This document shows positions 36,508-45,261 of a DNA stretch of 64,000 nt, one piece after another. Position 1 is the first letter of the stretch; each line of letters begins with the position of its first letter. The position numbers and the translations under genes were made by a program. The notes beneath the pieces were generated by a model that was given only the letters and a program-made list of their open reading frames with translations, was not told the origin of the DNA and searched no databases. Source of the stretch: Berkiella_A sp963976875 (lineage in GTDB: Bacteria; Pseudomonadota; Gammaproteobacteria; Berkiellales; Berkiellaceae); assembly GCA_963976875.1 (NCBI GenBank), contig CAXBML010000001.1, positions 62,001 to 126,000 on the forward strand. Direction: 5' to 3'.

Positions 36508-37035
36508 ATGGTAGAGCGGGATTATTTTCAGTTATTTGGCCTGGAACAGCAGTTTTTAATTGATACAGAGCTACTGCGTCAGCGTTACATTGCTTTACAG
36601 GCAAAGTGTCATCCGGATAAGTTTGTCGGTAAAACCAGTATGGAAAAGCGTTTGGCAATTCAAACAGCGACGCAAATTAACGATGGCTATCAAATATTGC
36701 AAGATCCTATTTCTCGAGCCAAATATTTAGCGCAAAAATATGCTATTAACTTTGATAAAGAATCAACTTATCAAGCAGACTCTGATTTTTTAATGCATCA
36801 AATGGCGCTGAGAGAGGCATTGGAAGAATTAGACGCTGATAGTATAGAACTGCAGGAATACCAGCAAAATCTTCAAAATAAAATCAATGAATATTATGAG
36901 ACCTTAAGCCAAATATTTTTGGCAGCCGGTACAAATTCAGCGATAGATTCAGCACACCTAAAACAAGCAATTTTTGAGTTGCAGTTTTATCAAAAAATCA
37001 TGAAGGACTTCTCAGTGAAGTTTTCGCATAGTTAA
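36508..37035 (+). CDS. hscB: Fe-S assembly co-chaperone HscB
   Basis: 175 residues from the ATG at 36508; a GTG at 36490 would overlap iscA. A J-domain protein that brings IscU to HscA and stimulates its ATPase. The HPD tripeptide is at 35-37 (CHPDKF). The C-terminal part is the three-helix IscU-binding bundle. The order iscA-hscB-hscA is the standard one. Confidence 0.96.
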   Translation: MVERDYFQLFGLEQQFLIDTELLRQRYIALQAKCHPDKFVGKTSMEKRLAIQTATQINDGYQILQDPISRAKYLAQKYAINFDKESTYQADSDFLMHQMALREALEELDADSIELQEYQQNLQNKINEYYETLSQIFLAAGTNSAIDSAHLKQAIFELQFYQKIMKDFSVKFSHS

Positions 37036-37048
37036 TCTGGATAGCAAC

Positions 37049-38905
37049 ATGAGTTTAGTTGAGATACAAGAGTTAGAAGAGACTACCGTCAAGCCCATTG
37101 CCGTCGGGATTGATTTGGGGACGACCCATTCTATTGTGGCTTGCGAGCAAGAAAATGAGATCGTGTATTTAGAAGAATATGATACGCCATTAATGCCTTC
37201 CGTTGTTCATTATGCCAAAGAATATGTCATGGTGGGACATCCTGCCGAGCTTAAATTATCTGAAGATCCAACTAATACACTCTATTCCATTAAACGTTTA
37301 ATGGGTCGGACTGTGGAAGAATTGCAGGATTTGAATATTCACTTCCCTTATCAGTTTTATACGCATAAGCATGAGAATGATCCGACAGATAATGGTTTGC
37401 CCAGAATAATAACCCCCATGGGGGTGGTTGACCCGATTGGCGTATCCGCGCAAATTTTAGATGCTTTGCTCAAACGTGCACAAAAAATTGATAAGAACAT
37501 ATCAGAAGCCGTGATCACGGTACCAGCCTATTTTGATGAGTCGCAGCGTCAGGCAACCAAAGCAGCAGCACAAATGGCCGGCATATCTGTTTTGCGTTTA
37601 ATTAGTGAGCCAACGGCAGCAGCCGTCGCCTATGGATTAGAGCAAAAAGCCAGTGGCCTTTGTTTGGTCTATGATTTGGGCGGTGGTACTTTTGATATTT
37701 CTTTATTAAAAATAGAGAAAGGGGTTATTGAAGTTTTAGCCACAGGCGGGCACCCTCATTTGGGGGGGGATGATATTGATCAAATCATCGCGGAAAAAAT
37801 TCAAGCCCATGTACAAGCAGATGTATCTGCGCATGATTTGAGAATGATTGCCAAAGCGATAAAACAGCAGTTATCTTTTCAAACAGCTGTAGCCGCAAAC
37901 GTCGGTGGAGAGCACATCACGATTTTCCGAGCAGATTTTGAAGCGTGGATTCAAGAGTTTACCGATAAAACCATGACTTTGTTAGCTTCTGTTTTACAAA
38001 CAGCGAACGTGAAGACAGAAGACATTAGTGATGTTTTGTTGGTGGGGGGGTCCACTCGCATACCGTATATTCAAGAAAAACTCAATATTCAGTTTCCGCA
38101 AAAAGTTTTGAACAACATTGATCCCGATTTGGTCGTCGCCAAAGGCGCGGCTATTCAAGCCAGTATTTTAAGTGGCCACCGTAAAGATCCCCAAGTCTTG
38201 TTAGATGTTATTCCTTTATCATTAGGGGTTGAAACAATGGGGGGGGTGGTAGAAAAAGTATTGATACGAAATAGTAAAATACCTTGCAAGCAAACAGAAC
38301 ATTTTTCAACCTATCAAGATGGGCAAAACGCCATGTCTTTTCACGTTGTACAAGGTGAACGTGAATTAGTGAAAGATTGTCGTTCATTAGCCCGTTTTGA
38401 TTTGACTGGGATCCCAGCTATGCCTGCGGGCCACGCCAAAATTGAAGTGACATTCCAGATAGATGCAGATGGTTTGCTCGAGGTCTCAGCCAAAGAACAG
38501 ACACAAGGGATAGAAACGCGTGTGCAGGTGAAACCAACCTACGGTCTGAGTATGGATGATGTCAGTGATTCTTTATTTGATTCTATTTCACATGCGGAAG
38601 AAGATATATTGCAACGAAAAATTGTGAATAAATCCGTAGAGGGTCGTCAGCTAATAAATTGTGTGCAAAAAGCAATTCAACAGATAAATCAGAATAAAGA
38701 GAATGAGGCATTTTCAGAAGCGGAGGCAGTTGTTGGCGCGCTGACACAAGAGATTGAGAAGGCAAATAATTTGTCTGAAATAGTCTCTTTGATGAAGTCA
38801 TTAGAATCTATAGCTGAGCCTATTATGAACCAAAGTTTACAGCTTGCTTTAGATGACGCCATATCCGGTAAAACAATAGATGCAGTAGAGAAGGCTTATG
38901 ACTAA
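37049..38905 (+). CDS. hscA: Fe-S assembly Hsp70 chaperone HscA
   Basis: 618 residues, the usual HscA length. A specialised Hsp70 that binds the LPPVK motif of IscU and drives cluster release. The ATPase motifs VGIDLGTTHSIVA, VYDLGGGTFDISLL and LLVGGSTRIPYI are intact, and the substrate-binding domain follows. The gene has unusually long G runs: G8 at 37762-37769, G7 at 38044-38050 and G8 at 38239-38246, all coding Gly-Gly. The last eight bases overlap fdx. Confidence 0.98.
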   Translation: MSLVEIQELEETTVKPIAVGIDLGTTHSIVACEQENEIVYLEEYDTPLMPSVVHYAKEYVMVGHPAELKLSEDPTNTLYSIKRLMGRTVEELQDLNIHFPYQFYTHKHENDPTDNGLPRIITPMGVVDPIGVSAQILDALLKRAQKIDKNISEAVITVPAYFDESQRQATKAAAQMAGISVLRLISEPTAAAVAYGLEQKASGLCLVYDLGGGTFDISLLKIEKGVIEVLATGGHPHLGGDDIDQIIAEKIQAHVQADVSAHDLRMIAKAIKQQLSFQTAVAANVGGEHITIFRADFEAWIQEFTDKTMTLLASVLQTANVKTEDISDVLLVGGSTRIPYIQEKLNIQFPQKVLNNIDPDLVVAKGAAIQASILSGHRKDPQVLLDVIPLSLGVETMGGVVEKVLIRNSKIPCKQTEHFSTYQDGQNAMSFHVVQGERELVKDCRSLARFDLTGIPAMPAGHAKIEVTFQIDADGLLEVSAKEQTQGIETRVQVKPTYGLSMDDVSDSLFDSISHAEEDILQRKIVNKSVEGRQLINCVQKAIQQINQNKENEAFSEAEAVVGALTQEIEKANNLSEIVSLMKSLESIAEPIMNQSLQLALDDAISGKTIDAVEKAYD

Positions 38906-39236
38906 AGTAACATTTTTACCAAACGAGGAAGCTTGTCCAAAAGGATTAACTGTAGAGGTTGAGCCAGGTCAATCTATATTGGATGTGGCTTTAGACAATG
39001 GGGTCTATATAGAGCATGCTTGTGAAAAATCATGTGCCTGTACGACCTGTCACGTCATCTTAAGAAAAGGCTTTGATTCTTTAAAAGAATCAGAAGAAGA
39101 AGAAGATGATTTGCTTGATAGGGCATGGGGCTTAGAGCCGGAGTCTCGCCTAGGTTGCCAAGCCATTGTTGGAAATGAAGATTTAGAAGTCGACATTCCT
39201 AAATATACAGTTAACCAAGTTTCTGAGGGAAATTAA
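38898..39236 (+). CDS. fdx: [2Fe-2S] ferredoxin of the isc system
   Basis: 112 residues. An adrenodoxin-type ferredoxin that gives electrons for cluster building on IscU. The four cluster ligands are C42, C48, C51 and C87, the same positions as in E. coli. An acidic patch (ESEEEEDDLLDRAW) is typical. It overlaps hscA by 8 bases and iscX by 1. Confidence 0.98.
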   Translation: MTKVTFLPNEEACPKGLTVEVEPGQSILDVALDNGVYIEHACEKSCACTTCHVILRKGFDSLKESEEEEDDLLDRAWGLEPESRLGCQAIVGNEDLEVDIPKYTVNQVSEGN

Positions 39237-39436
39237 TGGAATATAGCTGGACAGATATCCAAATGATTGCTGAGGATTTATTGGACGCACACCCTGATGT
39301 TGATCCACAGTTAATTCGTTTTACAGACTTACACCGTTGGGTTTGTGAATTACCTGATTTTAAAGATGATCCAAATCGCAGTAATGAGAAAATATTAGAG
39401 GCTATTCAAGCCGCTTGGATGGAAGAAGCTAACTAA
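39236..39436 (+). CDS. iscX: Fe-S assembly protein IscX
   Basis: 66 residues, the standard size. A small acidic protein that binds IscS and iron and is thought to tune desulfurase activity. The WTDIQMIAEDLLDAHPDVDP start and the FTDLHRWVCELPDFKDDP centre are characteristic. Last gene of the isc operon; its start overlaps the fdx stop. Confidence 0.97.
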   Translation: MEYSWTDIQMIAEDLLDAHPDVDPQLIRFTDLHRWVCELPDFKDDPNRSNEKILEAIQAAWMEEAN

Positions 39437-39459
39437 CTATTTGTTGAGCATAAAGAAAT

Positions 39460-39488
39460 GTGCAAATATTCGGTTAGCCAAGTATAAT
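39460..39488 (+). promoter_or_regulatory. Candidate ndk promoter
   Basis: TATAAT at 39483-39488 with GTGCAA at 39460-39465, 17 bases apart. It lies in the 97-base gap between iscX and ndk and would give a short leader of about 40 bases. The -35 match is weak. Confidence 0.45.
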
Positions 39489-39533
39489 AGTTGAGTAATT
39501 ATTATAAGTTTGTTTTATGACCTGGAGTTAAAA

Positions 39534-39965
39534 ATGGCCCTCGAAAGAACTTTATCTATTATTAAGCCTGATGCTGTTGCCAAAAATGTAATTGGCGAAA
39601 TTATTACCCGTTTTGAAAAAGCCAATCTGCGTGTTGTTGCAGCCAGAATGATGCAACTGAGTCGTGAACAAGCAGAGTCTTTTTATGAAGTACATAAAGA
39701 ACGTCCTTTTTTCAAAGACTTGGTTGATTTTATGATCAGCGGACCTGTATTTGTTCAGGTTTTAGAAGGCGAAAGCGCGATTAAAACGAATCGTGATGTT
39801 ATGGGCGCGACAAACCCAGCTGAAGCTGCAGCTGGTACGATTAGAGCTGATTTTGCAAGTTCTATTGACGAAAATGCTGTACATGGTTCTGATGCCGAAG
39901 AAACAGCGCAAAACGAAATCAAATTCTTCTTTAAAACGGAAGAGTTATGTGAGCGTGTGAGATAA
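39534..39965 (+). CDS. ndk: Nucleoside diphosphate kinase
   Basis: 143 residues from the ATG at 39534, chosen because GGAG lies 7 bases upstream and because the length equals E. coli Ndk. It balances nucleoside triphosphate pools by phosphate transfer through a histidine intermediate. The active-site histidine is H117 in NAVHGSD. It lies between the isc operon and rlmN, a common gammaproteobacterial order. Confidence 0.98.
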   Translation: MALERTLSIIKPDAVAKNVIGEIITRFEKANLRVVAARMMQLSREQAESFYEVHKERPFFKDLVDFMISGPVFVQVLEGESAIKTNRDVMGATNPAEAAAGTIRADFASSIDENAVHGSDAEETAQNEIKFFFKTEELCERVR

Positions 39966-39975
39966 GTCGCTGAAT

Positions 39976-41148
39976 ATGCAAGATACGCAAGTAGAAAAAG
40001 TCAATTTATTAGACTTAGACAAAGACGGTATGATTCGCTTTTTCACCTCTATTGGTGAGAAGGCGTTTCGCGCCCAGCAATTATTACGTTGGATCCACAA
40101 AAATGGTGTGTCCGACTTTGATTTAATGACCGACTTGAGTTTTGCTTTACGCAATAAACTAAAAAAAATTGCGGTTATCGAAGGCCCAAAGCTCTTATCA
40201 GAGCAAATATCAAACGATGGCACGCGAAAATGGTTATTTTCATCAGGTAATAATTCTGCGATTGAAACCATATTTATACCTGAAACCAATCGGGGTACTT
40301 TGTGTGTGTCTTCTCAAGTGGGATGTATTCTAAACTGCAAGTTTTGTCATACTGGGCAGCAAGGTTTTCAGCGTAATTTACAACCTTCTGAAATTATTGG
40401 GCAATTGTGGCATGTGGTGCATGAGCTCAAAAAAATTAACCCAGATCAAATCCGATCTCCCATAACAAATGTTGTTTTTATGGGCATGGGCGAGCCATTA
40501 TTAAACTATGAAAATGTGTTAGTGGCCATTAGGCTTATGCAAGAAGATTTGGCCTACTGTTTATCTAAGAAACGTGTAACGGTGAGCACTTCCGGTGTTG
40601 TACCTTTTATGGATAAACTTATTGCGGAAACAGACGTTTCTTTGGCGGTTTCTTTACATGCGCCAACCGATGATGTGCGCACGAAAATAATGCCCATCAA
40701 TAAAAAATACTCATTAGATATACTAATGAAAACGTGCAAGGATTATGTCGCTAAGAATAAAAAACGTAAAGTGACGATGGAATATGTGATGTTGGATGGC
40801 ATAAATGACCAAAAAGAGCATGCTTACCAACTGATTAAGTTGCTAAAAAATGTGCCGAGTAAAATAAATCTCATACCCTTTAACCCATTTTCGGGTTCAA
40901 GTTATACCTGTTCGACACCTGCGGCTATCAAAAAGTTTCAAGATATCCTTATAGCACATAATTTTATTGCCACAATTCGGAAAACCCGAGGTGAAGATAT
41001 TGATGCCGCTTGCGGTCAATTAGCAGGCAGAGTCAAAGATAGAACACGTCGGAGCATACCGTATAAGCAAGAAAGAAAATATCACCTTCCAGTTGTGATT
41101 GTTCAAAGCACAGAGCAAAGTTCAGAGGGCAGCCAGAGTACGCATTAA
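39976..41148 (+). CDS. rlmN: Dual-specificity RNA methyltransferase RlmN
   Basis: 390 residues. A radical-SAM enzyme that makes 2-methyladenosine at A2503 of 23S rRNA and A37 of some tRNAs. The cluster motif C117-x3-C121-x2-C124 is in GCILNCKFCHTG, and the late cysteine in DIDAACGQL is the covalent catalytic residue. It starts 10 bases after ndk. Confidence 0.97.
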   Translation: MQDTQVEKVNLLDLDKDGMIRFFTSIGEKAFRAQQLLRWIHKNGVSDFDLMTDLSFALRNKLKKIAVIEGPKLLSEQISNDGTRKWLFSSGNNSAIETIFIPETNRGTLCVSSQVGCILNCKFCHTGQQGFQRNLQPSEIIGQLWHVVHELKKINPDQIRSPITNVVFMGMGEPLLNYENVLVAIRLMQEDLAYCLSKKRVTVSTSGVVPFMDKLIAETDVSLAVSLHAPTDDVRTKIMPINKKYSLDILMKTCKDYVAKNKKRKVTMEYVMLDGINDQKEHAYQLIKLLKNVPSKINLIPFNPFSGSSYTCSTPAAIKKFQDILIAHNFIATIRKTRGEDIDAACGQLAGRVKDRTRRSIPYKQERKYHLPVVIVQSTEQSSEGSQSTH

Positions 41149-41165
41149 TATTTTAGGGAGAATAT

Positions 41166-41975
41166 ATGCAGTGGAATAAGGGATTACTAATAGTCGCATT
41201 GCTTGTGGTATCAGGCTGCCAAACTAATAAAGATGCAAAAGAAGAAATTGCCAAGCTCAATGAAGAGTTAGAATCAGCCCAGTCCTCTATGTATGATATT
41301 CCCGACGTTATTGATTACGATAAAGCCGCTAAAATTAACGCTGAATTGGGTTTATCTTATCTACAACAAGGTCAAAACGCCCGCGCAAAAACAAAATTAC
41401 TTCGAGCCATGAAATTGGCGCCCGATATGCCAGATGTACATTATGCTTATGGTTATTACTTAGAGCATATTGGTGAGTTGGTTGAAGCCGAAAAATCCTA
41501 TCTATTAGCAATCAAACACGATCCTAAAAACGGTAAATCCTATAATAACTATGGCGCTTTTTTATGCCGTATGGCACGTTATAGAGAGTCTGAAACACAG
41601 TTTATGCAAGCGTTAAAAGACAAAGATTATGCGCGAACAGGAGAGGTTTATGAAAATGCAGGTGTTTGTGTGATGCAAATTCCAGACATAGCAAAAGCAC
41701 AGACTTACTTTGAAACGGCGTTGCGGCACGATCCCAATCGACATTATGCCATGCTAGAGCTGGCTATTATTAAATACCGACAAAATAATATTTTAGAAGC
41801 ACAGAATTATTATAGCACCTATACTAAATTAGCAGCCCCTACAAAACGATCGTTATTATTAGGGGTAAAATTAGCAGAATATACTGGTAACAAAGATCAA
41901 GCGGCCAGTTTAAAGTTGCTTTTGCAGGCGAAGTTTCCAGATGCAAAAACAAAGGATTTGTTTATCTCTGGCTAG
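41166..41975 (+). CDS. pilW: Type IV pilus biogenesis lipoprotein PilF/PilW
   Basis: 269 residues. The lipoprotein signal ends in VVSGC (Cys about residue 18). At least four tetratricopeptide repeats follow (for example NAELGLSYLQQGQNARAKTK and VHYAYGYYLEHIGELVEAEK). PilF helps the PilQ secretin assemble in the outer membrane. The location between rlmN and rodZ is the conserved one. Other pilus genes are not in the window. Confidence 0.9.
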   Translation: MQWNKGLLIVALLVVSGCQTNKDAKEEIAKLNEELESAQSSMYDIPDVIDYDKAAKINAELGLSYLQQGQNARAKTKLLRAMKLAPDMPDVHYAYGYYLEHIGELVEAEKSYLLAIKHDPKNGKSYNNYGAFLCRMARYRESETQFMQALKDKDYARTGEVYENAGVCVMQIPDIAKAQTYFETALRHDPNRHYAMLELAIIKYRQNNILEAQNYYSTYTKLAAPTKRSLLLGVKLAEYTGNKDQAASLKLLLQAKFPDAKTKDLFISG

Positions 41976-42005
41976 TGAATCGTGTCAAGTTAGAATAGGG
42001 AGTAT

Positions 42006-42524
42006 ATGATGGCTATGGAAAGCAACGACTCAGAAAAAGGCCCTGGTGCAATCTTAAAAGAAAAAAGATTAGCAGAACACCAAGGCTTGAGTAATCCGGC
42101 ATCCTATCTTGGTATCAGTGAGAGCCTGTTACAGGCTTTAGAATCAGATAACTTTGATTATCCACTATTGCAAGATAAAGAATTAGTTCGAAAATATTAC
42201 AGCCAATATGCCCGCTTTTTAGATATCCCAGCTGAAGCAGTATTATCTCGTTATGACGTTTGTCTTATGGCAAAAGAATTACGGGATAACGCAGACTTAC
42301 CAACATCCAATGTCTTTAAAAAAATTAGCTGGGTGATGGCACTTTGCCTATTGTTTGGCGCCGTGGAGCTAATTTATTGGACCAAGCACAAAGTGTCTGC
42401 CAAACCTGTTGAATTTATGGCTGCAACGTCGGAGCAAAAATCATTGGAACGTAGCATTAACGAAATGGTTATGAGTGAACTGCGAGCAGAAGAATTAGAA
42501 CGCCCAGTCGACCCTGACTCTTAA
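42006..42524 (+). CDS. rodZ: Short RodZ-like helix-turn-helix membrane protein
   Basis: 172 residues. The N-terminal half is a RodZ/YfgA-type helix-turn-helix (GAILKEKRLAEH, then YLGISESLLQALES, and VRKYYSQYARFL). One membrane helix follows at about 106-122. The periplasmic DUF4115 domain of full-length RodZ is missing; only about 45 residues remain after the helix. RodZ links MreB to the envelope and sets rod shape. The position after pilW fits rodZ. The start could be the second or third Met. It may be truncated naturally or a reduced form. Confidence 0.8.
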   Translation: MMAMESNDSEKGPGAILKEKRLAEHQGLSNPASYLGISESLLQALESDNFDYPLLQDKELVRKYYSQYARFLDIPAEAVLSRYDVCLMAKELRDNADLPTSNVFKKISWVMALCLLFGAVELIYWTKHKVSAKPVEFMAATSEQKSLERSINEMVMSELRAEELERPVDPDS

Positions 42525-42767
42525 GTCGAAACGTTCTACGCAATGAACACTTAAAATTTGACCCGTTTTAAATTCTGGTACGTATTCTTTAGAGTTTTGT
42601 GCCCTATAATCAGAATATAGCAGCTCATCATAACGGCATAGCCTGCCAGCATAACGCTGATCAATAATATAGTCGTCAGTAGTCTTTTCATATACTCTTA
42701 GAAGTTTTGTTGTTTGCTCTATTAATAATAGATGATGATTGACTTTATGCCTCAAGATTTGTCTCAA
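42495..42767 (-). CDS. Doubtful small open frame opposite the rodZ end
   Basis: A 90-residue open frame starting with TTG, overlapping the last 30 bases of rodZ on the other strand. It has no recognisable domain and no ribosome site. It covers most of the otherwise empty 42525-42848 gap, so it is listed for completeness. It may be chance. Confidence 0.2.
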   Translation of the reverse strand: MRQILRHKVNHHLLLIEQTTKLLRVYEKTTDDYIIDQRYAGRLCRYDELLYSDYRAQNSKEYVPEFKTGQILSVHCVERFDLRVRVDWAF

Positions 42768-42848
42768 GCATTATCTTAGCTGGTCGATAACTAAGACATA
42801 AGATGATTGAATTGTATGAAGGGGGCGGTGTATATCACCGAGTATATG

Positions 42849-43316
42849 ATGAAGCAGTTAAAAGTTCCTGTTGTAGTATTAGTAGGTGCATTGGGTCTTG
42901 CTGGTTGTGCACCAGCGGGCGAAAAGGAAGCAGTAGGTACATTTGCAGGAGCAGTTGGCGGTGCAATCGTTGGAGCCCAGTTTGGACATGGCGCTGGTAG
43001 CGTCGTGGGCGGAGCCGTCGGTGCCCTAGTAGGTGGTATTATTGGTAATCAAATCGGCAATAGCATGGATGGTGATGACAAGCGGCATGCGAATACCGCC
43101 TTCACAAAAGCATCACGTGTTCCGGTTGGTGAAACCGTATATTGGAGTAACTCCAATACAGGCCATTGGGGGACCTACAGACCTGTTCGAGATGGAGAGT
43201 CGGGTATGGGCTATTATTGTCGTGAATTTGTGACCACGGTGTTTGTGCATGGTAGGACTGAAAAGATGTATGGTACTTCATGTCGTGCACCTGATGGCTC
43301 TTGGAATGCGATATAA
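42849..43316 (+). CDS. 17-kDa surface antigen-like glycine-zipper lipoprotein
   Basis: 155 residues from the second of two adjacent ATGs (42846/42849); a TTG at 42807 would add 14 residues without reason. The lipobox LAGC follows a short hydrophobic signal. A glycine-zipper 2TM segment (repeated GGAVGA/GGIIGNQIG) comes next. The C-terminal half, with NTGHWGTYRPVRDG, YYCREF and CRAPDGSWNAI, resembles the rickettsial 17-kDa antigen. It is likely outer-membrane. It is the first gene of the insertion between rodZ and hisS. Confidence 0.85.
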   Translation: MKQLKVPVVVLVGALGLAGCAPAGEKEAVGTFAGAVGGAIVGAQFGHGAGSVVGGAVGALVGGIIGNQIGNSMDGDDKRHANTAFTKASRVPVGETVYWSNSNTGHWGTYRPVRDGESGMGYYCREFVTTVFVHGRTEKMYGTSCRAPDGSWNAI

Positions 43317-43425
43317 AGATTCTCATTTAAAAAGCATTAATCATACATATGATCTTTCTTGTGCAGGTCCATCCAATCTAAATAGAATAAGACTGTTCAT
43401 GTGTATATTATAAGAAATAAGATGT

Positions 43426-45096
43426 ATGACAACGTACTCCATCTTTAAAAATATGGATGCACCCAAACCGATCGATGGGAAGAATAAAGTGGTCGTCTAT
43501 TGCCATAATTTACATGATGGCAGGGGAGACTATGGACATATGGTGCAATACATCCTTAAGTTAAAAGAGATATTGTCTAAACCCTATGAGATTGTGCCTA
43601 TTTTAAGTGTGGATTTCTGCGAAGGGGAATCTAGCTCAGTTAAAAGGGATAATCAGCGGCAAAAAAGTGTGCTTCAAGAATTCAAAGCTTTTTGCAAGAT
43701 ACATGATTTAGAGGCACATACTATAGAAACAACCAAGGAGCCGAAATCATTGTTTGATCTGAGAGAGAAAGATCAGGCTATGATCAAATCGCATATCCAA
43801 AAAAGTGCGCTATGTTTTACAATCGCTTATGGTAATCTGTTGAAGCTTATTCCTAAAGAATTAAAAATAAATCATATAGAATGTAAGCAACTTACCTCTG
43901 GCACGCTTAATAGCCCATTGACTCAGGCCACCTTTGAACGATCAAGCGAAGGTATCCATCAGCTGCCCTCTGCGTCGATGGGATTGTTACGCCCGTCTAA
44001 TAGTACACAGGAAAAATCCGTATATGGTCTTCGCTTAGAAGAGGCGGTCAAACTTAAAGTAGATAGAGTGAAGAAGATGTATGCTTTTAAGAGCTCAAAA
44101 GGGAAGTTGCTCATAGAAAAACTGGTGGGTAAACGTTATACAACACAAATGATTGAAGACTATTTTGAAACGTATAAGCTGATGCCCGGATATCCGCAAA
44201 ATGCTTTTGGCGCGACACATTTTTTATTAACAGGTCTATTAAAGAACATGGATGAAGGTATACTTCAAAAAAACTGTGATTTTTTTGTGCCTAAAGGGGC
44301 TGTAGAAGTCAATGTGTTAACAGAAATGCTGAAAAAGTTCGATATCCATACAAACGTGACAATGGTCACACCTGAAACAGAAGAGTTGATATGTAGTTCG
44401 GGTGAAATAAAAAGCCAAGAAGACAAGACGGTTAGAATATTTTCTGGCTTCTATCTAGATGATCAAGAAATCAAAGATATCATGCTCATTCGTAATGATA
44501 TCGGAATGGGATCCGGCGATAATACGATTTTGCAAGTGCTCTCAAGCTCTGAGTTGCCGTATTTTCAGCAAAAGGATACGGCACCTGGTCTTTTTCTCGA
44601 AGAAGAGCTTCTTTACACCATCGAATATGTGTTCAAAGAGCAGATCAGCGATCCTGTGCTCCAGGATGATTTTGATGATTTGATAAAGTACTTAAGGCTT
44701 AATATTGATAGGAAACAGGGATTCGTAGGCGACAATATTATGTTGTTAGGTGGGCTTGGTTTTGATGAAAATCAGAAAGAGTATTTTGATTTATTGTCTG
44801 AAGAGAAATCATCTGGTATGTATTCAGAACTCTTTGAGACTTTTTCAAAGGGCATTAGAGAGATGGCGATGCTTGCGGCTAAGCCAGGCACACAAAAAGC
44901 TTGGCGTGCTGTGCATGAGAGATTAGTCAAAGAGTATGACTACAATCAAAATTTCAAAGCAATCTGTAATGGAGCATTGTATCTATCTCATCCAAACCCG
45001 AAATTAAGCATACATAATAAAGACTTACCCTCACCTGAAGAATTTAAGAGTCTTATTAAAGAGCCTGCTAGGGCAAGCAAAAAAAAGCGGATATGA
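43426..45096 (+). CDS. Orphan protein, possibly a GT-B-like glycosyltransferase
   Basis: 556 residues, no signal peptide. I do not recognise the family. VVVYCHNLHDGRGDYGHMVQ near residue 25 resembles the first strand and Gly-rich loop of GT-B glycosyltransferases. GMGSGDNTILQVLSSSELPY from residue 360 resembles the nucleotide-sugar-binding C-terminal motif (S-G-D-N-x-x-x-x-A-L-S-x-x-x-P). ATHFLLTGLLKNM lies between. The C-terminus ends in a basic KKKR. The fold guess is weak. The gene lies inside the accessory insertion and ends before a strong bidirectional terminator. A secreted effector is possible but unsupported. Confidence 0.6.
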   Translation: MTTYSIFKNMDAPKPIDGKNKVVVYCHNLHDGRGDYGHMVQYILKLKEILSKPYEIVPILSVDFCEGESSSVKRDNQRQKSVLQEFKAFCKIHDLEAHTIETTKEPKSLFDLREKDQAMIKSHIQKSALCFTIAYGNLLKLIPKELKINHIECKQLTSGTLNSPLTQATFERSSEGIHQLPSASMGLLRPSNSTQEKSVYGLRLEEAVKLKVDRVKKMYAFKSSKGKLLIEKLVGKRYTTQMIEDYFETYKLMPGYPQNAFGATHFLLTGLLKNMDEGILQKNCDFFVPKGAVEVNVLTEMLKKFDIHTNVTMVTPETEELICSSGEIKSQEDKTVRIFSGFYLDDQEIKDIMLIRNDIGMGSGDNTILQVLSSSELPYFQQKDTAPGLFLEEELLYTIEYVFKEQISDPVLQDDFDDLIKYLRLNIDRKQGFVGDNIMLLGGLGFDENQKEYFDLLSEEKSSGMYSELFETFSKGIREMAMLAAKPGTQKAWRAVHERLVKEYDYNQNFKAICNGALYLSHPNPKLSIHNKDLPSPEEFKSLIKEPARASKKKRI

Positions 45097-45220
45097 TGTT
45101 GTGTGGTGGTGATCCTACGAAAAGCAGTGTAGCATCCTCTAACTAAGAAACCCAAGATGATGATTTTAAAGGTGACAAAAATGGTCGCCTTAGTCATTAT
45201 CAATATCATTTAACAATATA

Positions 45221-45247
45221 AAAAAACCCGCATTAGCGGGTTTTTTG
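45221..45247. terminator. Strong bidirectional terminator
   Basis: AAAAAACCCGC (45221-45231) and GCGGGTTTTTT (45236-45246), loop ATTA. A perfect 11-bp stem with A/T tracts, so it works for both the orphan gene and the convergent HtpX-like gene. Confidence 0.92.
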
Positions 45248-45261
45248 TTTAAATTTATTGA

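Noticed and set aside
39945..40289. 114-codon minus-strand frame over the ndk/rlmN junction
   Set aside because: Antisense to two highly conserved genes, with no supporting features.
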